Origin: DAOTUL01 sp034437435
GTDB taxonomy: Bacteria > Chloroflexota > Anaerolineae > Aggregatilineales > Phototrophicaceae
DNA: 10,023 nt
Reading direction: 5' to 3'
Assembly (NCBI GenBank): GCA_964417785.1
Contig: CAYQJO010000163.1
Span: forward strand, 1 to 10,023
Position 1 is the first letter of the stretch; every line of letters begins with the position of its first letter. Shown here one piece after another: positions 6,464 through 10,023 of this stretch. The position numbers and the translations under genes were made by a program. The notes beneath the pieces were generated by a model, which saw only the letters and a program-made list of their open reading frames with translations, searched no databases and was not told the origin of the DNA.

Positions 6464-8359
6464 CTATACCTCGGTGTATTCACCTTCAACCACATCATCG
6501 TCTTCTGGCTGTTGATCACCACCGTCATAAGGTCTGGATGTACCTCCATTGGCTGCTGCCTGATCGCCGGAGTATATTTGCTGGGTCAGCGCATAGGTGG
6601 CATTCTGCAATGTCTGGCTTGCGGACCGGATAGCATTAATGTCATCTGATTGCAGCGCATCCTTGAGCGTCTGTACCTGGCTTTCAATGGTAGAGCGGTC
6701 GGTTGCCGGGACTTTGTCACCCAACTCGTTCAAGGCTTTCTCGGACTGATAGATTAATGTATCCGCTTCGTTGTGGACCTGCGCCAACTCCTGACGCCGC
6801 TGGTCCTCGGCACGGTTCTTATCAGCTTCGTTAACCATATGGTTGACTTCATCATCTGACAGATTGGTCGAAGCCGTCACTGTGATCTTCTGATTCTTGC
6901 CGGTTGCTTTATCGGTCGCCGTTACGTTTAGAATGCCATTGACGTCAATATCGAATGTCACCTCAATCTGTGGGATGCCACGCGGTGCTGGGGGGATACC
7001 TTCAAGGCGGAATTGTCCCAGGGTCATATTGTCCTGTACCATCGTCCGTTCGCCCTGCAAGACGTGAATGTCCACCGCAGTCTGGTTGTCGGCGGCAGTC
7101 GAGAAAATCTCGCTCTTCTGCACCGGAATTGTGGTGTTGCGCTCAATCAGCTTCGTCATGATGCCGCCCATTGTCTCCACACCCAGACTCAGCGGTGTGA
7201 CATCGAGCAGCAGTACATCTTTTACATCACCGGCGAGGACGCCCGCCTGAAGCGCGGCTCCAATCGCCACCACCTCATCCGGGTTGACGCTCTTATTGGG
7301 GGATTTACCTGTTAGCTTTTCGACCAATTCCTGAACCATTGGCATACGGGTAGAGCCACCCACCAACACAACCTCATTAATCTGGCTCTTGTCCATGCCA
7401 GCGTCTTTTATGGCCTGTGTAACGGGGCTGTTCAGGCGTTTAAGCAGGTCTTCACTCAGCATCTCAAATTTTGCCCGCGTCAGGGTCAAGTTGAGGTGCT
7501 TCGGACCGCTGGCGTCGGCAGTGATGAAGGGCAGATTGATTTCGGTCTGCACGGTATTCGATAGTTCGATCTTGGCCTTTTCTGCCGCTTCTTTGAGACG
7601 CTGAAGTGCCTGACGGTCGTTACGCAAATCGACACCGCTATCGGCTTTGAACTCGTCGGCCAACCAGTTGACAATTATCTGATCCCAGTCATCGCCACCC
7701 AGACTGGTATCACCACTGGTGGCGCGAACCTCGACAACACCGTCACCGACTTCGAGAATCGACACATCGAAGGTACCACCACCGAGGTCAAAAACCAGAA
7801 TGGTTTCGGTATGCTTTTTGTCCAGGCCGTAAGCCAGTGAGGCCGCGGTCGGTTCATTGATGATACGCAGCACTTCCAGCCCGGCGATTTTGCCAGCGTC
7901 TTTGGTTGCCTGCCGCTGGCTATCGTTGAAGTATGCCGGTACGGTAATAACAGCTTTGGTCACGTCTTCACCCAGGTAGGCTTCGGCATCGCGCTTCAGC
8001 TTACCCAGGATCATCGCACTAATTTCCTGCGGTGTGTACTGCTTATTGTTGGCGGGTATCTGGACCCGTGTATCGTTACCTGGACCGGCCATCAACTGAT
8101 AGGGCATTTCGGTTGATACTTCATCGAAGTTCTTGCCCATAAAGCGCTTGATGGAAAAGACGGTATTTTCAGGGTTGACAACGGCCTGCCCTTTGGCGGA
8201 CTGGCCCACCAACCGTTCGTTGTTCTTCGTAAATGCAACGACAGATGGGGTTGTGCGATTGCCTTCCGCATTCGGGATTACGGTCGCTTCACCACCCTCC
8301 AGAACAGCCACGACAGAGTTTGTTGTACCCAGGTCAATGCCTACGATTTTGCTTCCCAT
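6464..8359 (-). CDS. dnaK: Chaperone DnaK (Hsp70)
   Basis: DnaK is the ATP-driven Hsp70 chaperone that folds and rescues proteins in the cytoplasm with DnaJ and GrpE. The 631-residue product is full length. The ATPase domain shows IDLGTTNS (8-15), PAYFNDSQRQATKDAG (141-156), DLGGGTFDVS (191-200) and GGSTRMP (334-340). The interdomain linker is DVLLLDVTPLSLG (381-393). The substrate-binding domain runs to about 500 and a helical lid to about 597, then an acidic polar tail ends in EGEYTEV, like the EEVD-type ends of bacterial DnaK. The ATG at 8359 has GGAG at 8368-8365, six bases upstream. An 11-bp inverted repeat directly ahead of this site may control translation or transcription. No CIRCE operator (TTAGCACTC-type) is seen, and grpE, dnaJ and hrcA are not in the window; Hsp20 follows. 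Confidence 0.98.
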   Translation of the reverse strand: MGSKIVGIDLGTTNSVVAVLEGGEATVIPNAEGNRTTPSVVAFTKNNERLVGQSAKGQAVVNPENTVFSIKRFMGKNFDEVSTEMPYQLMAGPGNDTRVQIPANNKQYTPQEISAMILGKLKRDAEAYLGEDVTKAVITVPAYFNDSQRQATKDAGKIAGLEVLRIINEPTAASLAYGLDKKHTETILVFDLGGGTFDVSILEVGDGVVEVRATSGDTSLGGDDWDQIIVNWLADEFKADSGVDLRNDRQALQRLKEAAEKAKIELSNTVQTEINLPFITADASGPKHLNLTLTRAKFEMLSEDLLKRLNSPVTQAIKDAGMDKSQINEVVLVGGSTRMPMVQELVEKLTGKSPNKSVNPDEVVAIGAALQAGVLAGDVKDVLLLDVTPLSLGVETMGGIMTKLIERNTTIPVQKSEIFSTAADNQTAVDIHVLQGERTMVQDNMTLGQFRLEGIPPAPRGIPQIEVTFDIDVNGILNVTATDKATGKNQKITVTASTNLSDDEVNHMVNEADKNRAEDQRRQELAQVHNEADTLIYQSEKALNELGDKVPATDRSTIESQVQTLKDALQSDDINAIRSASQTLQNATYALTQQIYSGDQAAANGGTSRPYDGGDQQPEDDDVVEGEYTEV

Positions 8360-8367
8360 AGTTACTC

Positions 8368-8413
8368 CACCCTCACTTACAACTGTATTCAGTAACAGTC
8401 TAAAATGAGGGTG
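8368..8413 (-). promoter_or_regulatory. Inverted repeat in the dnaK leader abutting the ribosome-binding site
   Basis: Read on the minus strand, CACCCTCATTT (8413-8403) can pair with AAGTGAGGGTG (8378-8368): 11 bp with one G-U pair. Inside the loop are shorter symmetries, ACTGT/ACAGT at 8382-8386 and 8395-8399. The 3' arm ends on the first G of the GGAG ribosome-binding site, so an RNA hairpin would hold or crowd that site. It could be an RNA thermometer-like switch for dnaK or a repressor operator; it does not match CIRCE. Confidence 0.5.
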
Positions 8414-8420
8414 TCAGAAC

Positions 8421-8426
8421 ATCATA
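8421..8426 (-). promoter_or_regulatory. Possible -10 box for dnaK
   Basis: The minus strand reads TATGAT here (5 of 6 matches to TATAAT). A transcript would begin near 8414, almost exactly at the 5' arm of the leader inverted repeat, giving a leader of about 55 bases. No good -35 is present 16-19 bases upstream, so this is tentative; an alternative sigma factor or read-through from the GTPase gene is possible. Confidence 0.3.
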
Positions 8427-8454
8427 GGAAGCATATCGGAAGGGTATAAGAGGC

Positions 8455-8973
8455 CTATTCGTTGTGCAACAGGTCCAACATTTGCAGGACAACCTGGCGC
8501 ACACTGGATTTCTGTATCGCCACACACGGCATAACGGTGATGTCGCTGGCCGCTTTTGTACCTCGACGTACCTCTGCCAGACGGGCCGCTCCATCCAGAT
8601 CACTCTTATTGGCAACAATGATGTATGGGACATTGACGAAATCACTGAACTGGTTGATGAGTTCGGCTGCTTCGGGAAAGGAAGGCGCATCGGTACTGTC
8701 CACCAGCACGATGAAGCCGTTCATTTCTTCAGAGAGGATTTCCCACATAAAGTTAAAACGGGTCTGGCCCGGTGTGCCGTAAAGATACAGCGTATCATCA
8801 TCCAGTTTAACCCGTCCATAGTCCATCGCAACGGTTGTGACCGCTTTAATCCCACGATCCTCTGTTGTGATCTTTCGTTCAGTTGAGACCACATCAATAT
8901 CGGATATCGTTTTGATGAATTCTGTCTTACCAGAGTTAAACGGCCCCGTTACCACGACCTTGTAGTTCGACAC
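8455..8973 (-). CDS. Small Ras-like GTPase (COG2229 / MglA-type)
   Basis: A 172-residue single-domain GTPase, a molecular switch of the bacterial Ras-like group, partners of roadblock/LC7 proteins. G1 (P-loop) is GPFNSGKT (10-17), G3 is YGTPGQTRF (65-73), and G4 is NKSD (122-125); a G5-like region follows at about 149-153. In G3 the usual Asp of DxxG is Gly (GTPGQ), as is normal for this family. The C-terminus shows no lipidation motif. I chose the GTG at 8973 because a strong AGGAGG (8979-8984) sits five bases upstream, and SNYKVVVTG is a typical family opening. In-frame ATGs at 8997 and 9036 lack a ribosome-binding site, and 9036 lies inside the predicted promoter. It is preceded by a response regulator and followed by dnaK. 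Regulation of the pair by phosphorelay is speculation. Confidence 0.92.
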   Translation of the reverse strand: MSNYKVVVTGPFNSGKTEFIKTISDIDVVSTERKITTEDRGIKAVTTVAMDYGRVKLDDDTLYLYGTPGQTRFNFMWEILSEEMNGFIVLVDSTDAPSFPEAAELINQFSDFVNVPYIIVANKSDLDGAARLAEVRRGTKAASDITVMPCVAIQKSSVRQVVLQMLDLLHNE

Positions 8974-8977
8974 AAGA

Positions 8978-8985
8978 CCCTCCTC
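8978..8985 (-). promoter_or_regulatory. Ribosome-binding site deciding the GTPase GTG start
   Basis: The minus strand reads GAGGAGGG here, containing a full AGGAGG (8984-8979) five bases before the GTG at 8973. This is the strongest ribosome-binding site near the gene and argues against the upstream ATG at 8997. Confidence 0.75.
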
Positions 8986-9007
8986 AAGGGGGTTCATAGT
9001 TTGTTTA

Positions 9008-9036
9008 ATTGTACGGTGATTCGGACAGTGCTGCAA
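9008..9036 (-). promoter_or_regulatory. Putative promoter for the GTPase gene
   Basis: On the minus strand, TTGCAG (9036-9031) and TACAAT (9013-9008) are separated by exactly 17 bases, a sigma70-like arrangement with a good -10 and a partial -35. Initiation near 9001 leaves about 28 bases before the GTG start and would make the ATG at 8997 nearly leaderless. It lies in the 74-base gap after the response regulator. Confidence 0.5.
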
Positions 9037-9047
9037 GACAACCCGAT

Positions 9048-9779
9048 CTAGCCGCCACGAAAGTCAATGAAGCGATAGCCAACCCCACGTTCAGTCAAAA
9101 TATACTTCGGATTAGAGGGGTTCTCCTCGATTTTCTCCCGAAGATAGTTGACATACAAGCGGACGTAGTGGGCCTCATCACGATATTCATACCCCCAGAC
9201 TTTTGCCAGAAGTTGCTCGTGTGGAACGGTCCAACCGGCGTTCTCAATCAAATGATAGAGCAATCGGTATTCTGTTGGTCGGAGTTTAGCGTGTTCACCG
9301 TTTACGATGACTTCGCGGCGGTTGAAATCGACCTGTAAGCGATCATCAATGCGCAGTACCGCCTGATCGGGCGAACTCGATGGCATCTGATCGACACGCC
9401 GCAAAACGGCCCGAATACGACTGGATAGCTCGCGTGGACCAAATGGTTTAGTCACATAATCATCTGCACCCAGTTCCAGACCGTATACTTTGTCGTTTTC
9501 CTCACCTTTTGCGGTGAGCATAATCACCGGGATACTGGAGAACTCTCGCAGCATGCGCAAAGTCTCGAATCCGTCCAGATCTGGCATCATCACATCCAGT
9601 AGAACAAGATCGGGAAGCTTGGTGCGAATTGCTTCAAGCGCTTCGAGACCGCTGTGCGCTTCGAGAACCTGATGGCCTTCCAGTTCCAGGTTCATGCGAA
9701 TCATGCCGATAATGCGCGGTTCATCGTCAACAACGAGAATCCGCTTGCCTTCTCTACTGCTACGGGGTAGGGTGGACAT
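9048..9779 (-). CDS. OmpR/PhoB-family response regulator
   Basis: A 243-residue two-component response regulator that binds DNA when phosphorylated by a sensor kinase. The receiver domain (about 12-128) has the acidic pair Asp18/Asp19 in LVVDDEPR, phospho-acceptor Asp62 in LVLLDVMMPDLDG (58-70), switch Thr89 in IMLTAKG, and Lys111 in TKPFGPREL; all are intact. A short linker (about 130-140) leads to a winged-helix DNA-binding domain (about 141-238) with LRPTEYRLLYHLIEN (166-180), HYVRLYVNYLREKIE (204-218) and the wing motif ILTERGVGYRF (227-237). The ATG at 9779 lacks a clear ribosome-binding site and lies five bases after the stop of the preceding hypothetical gene, suggesting coupling. No histidine kinase is in the window, so its signal is unknown. 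It may regulate neighbouring genes. Confidence 0.95.
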   Translation of the reverse strand: MSTLPRSSREGKRILVVDDEPRIIGMIRMNLELEGHQVLEAHSGLEALEAIRTKLPDLVLLDVMMPDLDGFETLRMLREFSSIPVIMLTAKGEENDKVYGLELGADDYVTKPFGPRELSSRIRAVLRRVDQMPSSSPDQAVLRIDDRLQVDFNRREVIVNGEHAKLRPTEYRLLYHLIENAGWTVPHEQLLAKVWGYEYRDEAHYVRLYVNYLREKIEENPSNPKYILTERGVGYRFIDFRGG

Positions 9780-9784
9780 AGTTC

Positions 9785-10023
9785 TTAATCAGTCCGGAAT
9801 GGCATCGGGAATTCAATCTCATCATCCGGGCTGGGCAAAACCTGGATGTAGTTAATGCGCCACCAGGGAAAGATCACGGTAGTAACACCTTCATCAAAGA
9901 TGGTGAGTTCTTTGTCCGAGCGCTCACGCGGGTTCTTTCCAATAATGATCGTGTCTTTCGGGTCAGGCAGTTGTTCTACATCTACCTTTATAGGCTCTGA
10001 ATTTGAAATGTGAATGAGCAGAC
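9785..10023 (-). CDS. Hypothetical protein, C-terminal part (partial)
   Basis: The last 79 codons, including the stop, of a gene that enters from the right edge; it ends in a TAA at 9787-9785, and no in-frame start lies inside the window. The 78 visible residues are rich in beta-strand and charged residues, with LLIHISNSEPIKVDV, then TIIIGKNPRERSDKEL, then VTTVIFPWWRINYIQVLP, ending in a PMPFRTD tail. This alternation of short strands resembles a small beta-barrel protein, and I recall similar hypothetical proteins from Chloroflexota, but I cannot assign a function. Five bases separate it from the response regulator start, so the two are almost certainly co-transcribed and may share a pathway. 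Confidence 0.72.
   Translation of the reverse strand, partial: LLIHISNSEPIKVDVEQLPDPKDTIIIGKNPRERSDKELTIFDEGVTTVIFPWWRINYIQVLPSPDDEIEFPMPFRTD

Noticed and set aside
8360..8454. CIRCE heat-shock operator upstream of dnaK
   Set aside because: I looked for TTAGCACTC with its complementary arm GAGTGCTAA; neither arm is present. The inverted repeat here has a different sequence.

Overview
The window is dense with bacterial housekeeping and signalling genes. It holds ten coding regions (two of them cut by the window edges), and no non-coding gap is longer than about 200 bases. I saw no rRNA, tRNA, CRISPR array, insertion sequence or phage gene. The combination of a roadblock/LC7 protein, a COG2229/MglA-type small GTPase, a MoxR-DUF58 pair, a membrane spermidine-synthase-like protein and a small hypothetical family ahead of an OmpR-type regulator fits a member of the Chloroflexota (Anaerolineae-like). 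This is inference from protein style. Base composition looks roughly balanced by eye, and nothing suggests recently acquired DNA.

Layout. Bases 1-2507 are a minus-strand operon read right to left: MoxR AAA+ ATPase, then a DUF58 protein after a 2-base gap, then the N-terminus of a multi-membrane-pass spermidine-synthase-like protein whose start overlaps the DUF58 stop by 4 bases. Bases 2508-2690 are a divergent promoter region. Bases 2691-5875 run on the plus strand: roadblock/LC7 protein, an intrinsic-terminator-like hairpin, CTP synthase (pyrG), and an adenosine-deaminase-fold protein that has lost most of its catalytic and metal-binding residues. A 14-bp hairpin at 5922-5952 separates this group from genes converging on it from the right. 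Bases 5961-10023 are all minus strand, read right to left: the end of a small hypothetical protein, an OmpR/PhoB response regulator, a small GTPase with its own promoter, DnaK, and an Hsp20 chaperone.

How the genes may work together. DnaK and Hsp20 form a protein-quality-control pair with no grpE, dnaJ or hrcA in view. The GTPase and the roadblock protein belong to families that act as a switch and its partner (as MglA and MglB do), but here they lie about 5.4 kb apart on opposite strands. MoxR and DUF58 are a widespread pair thought to act in cell-envelope or complex maturation. CTP synthase is followed closely by the degenerate deaminase, whose ribosome-binding site overlaps the pyrG stop codon, so the two are probably co-translated.

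Most worth following up: the adenosine-deaminase pseudoenzyme linked to pyrG; the terminator-like hairpin that ends just before the pyrG ribosome-binding site; and an 11-bp inverted repeat whose 3' arm runs into the dnaK ribosome-binding site, a candidate heat-responsive RNA element. No wholly new multi-gene system is evident. These are focused leads inside otherwise ordinary core genes.
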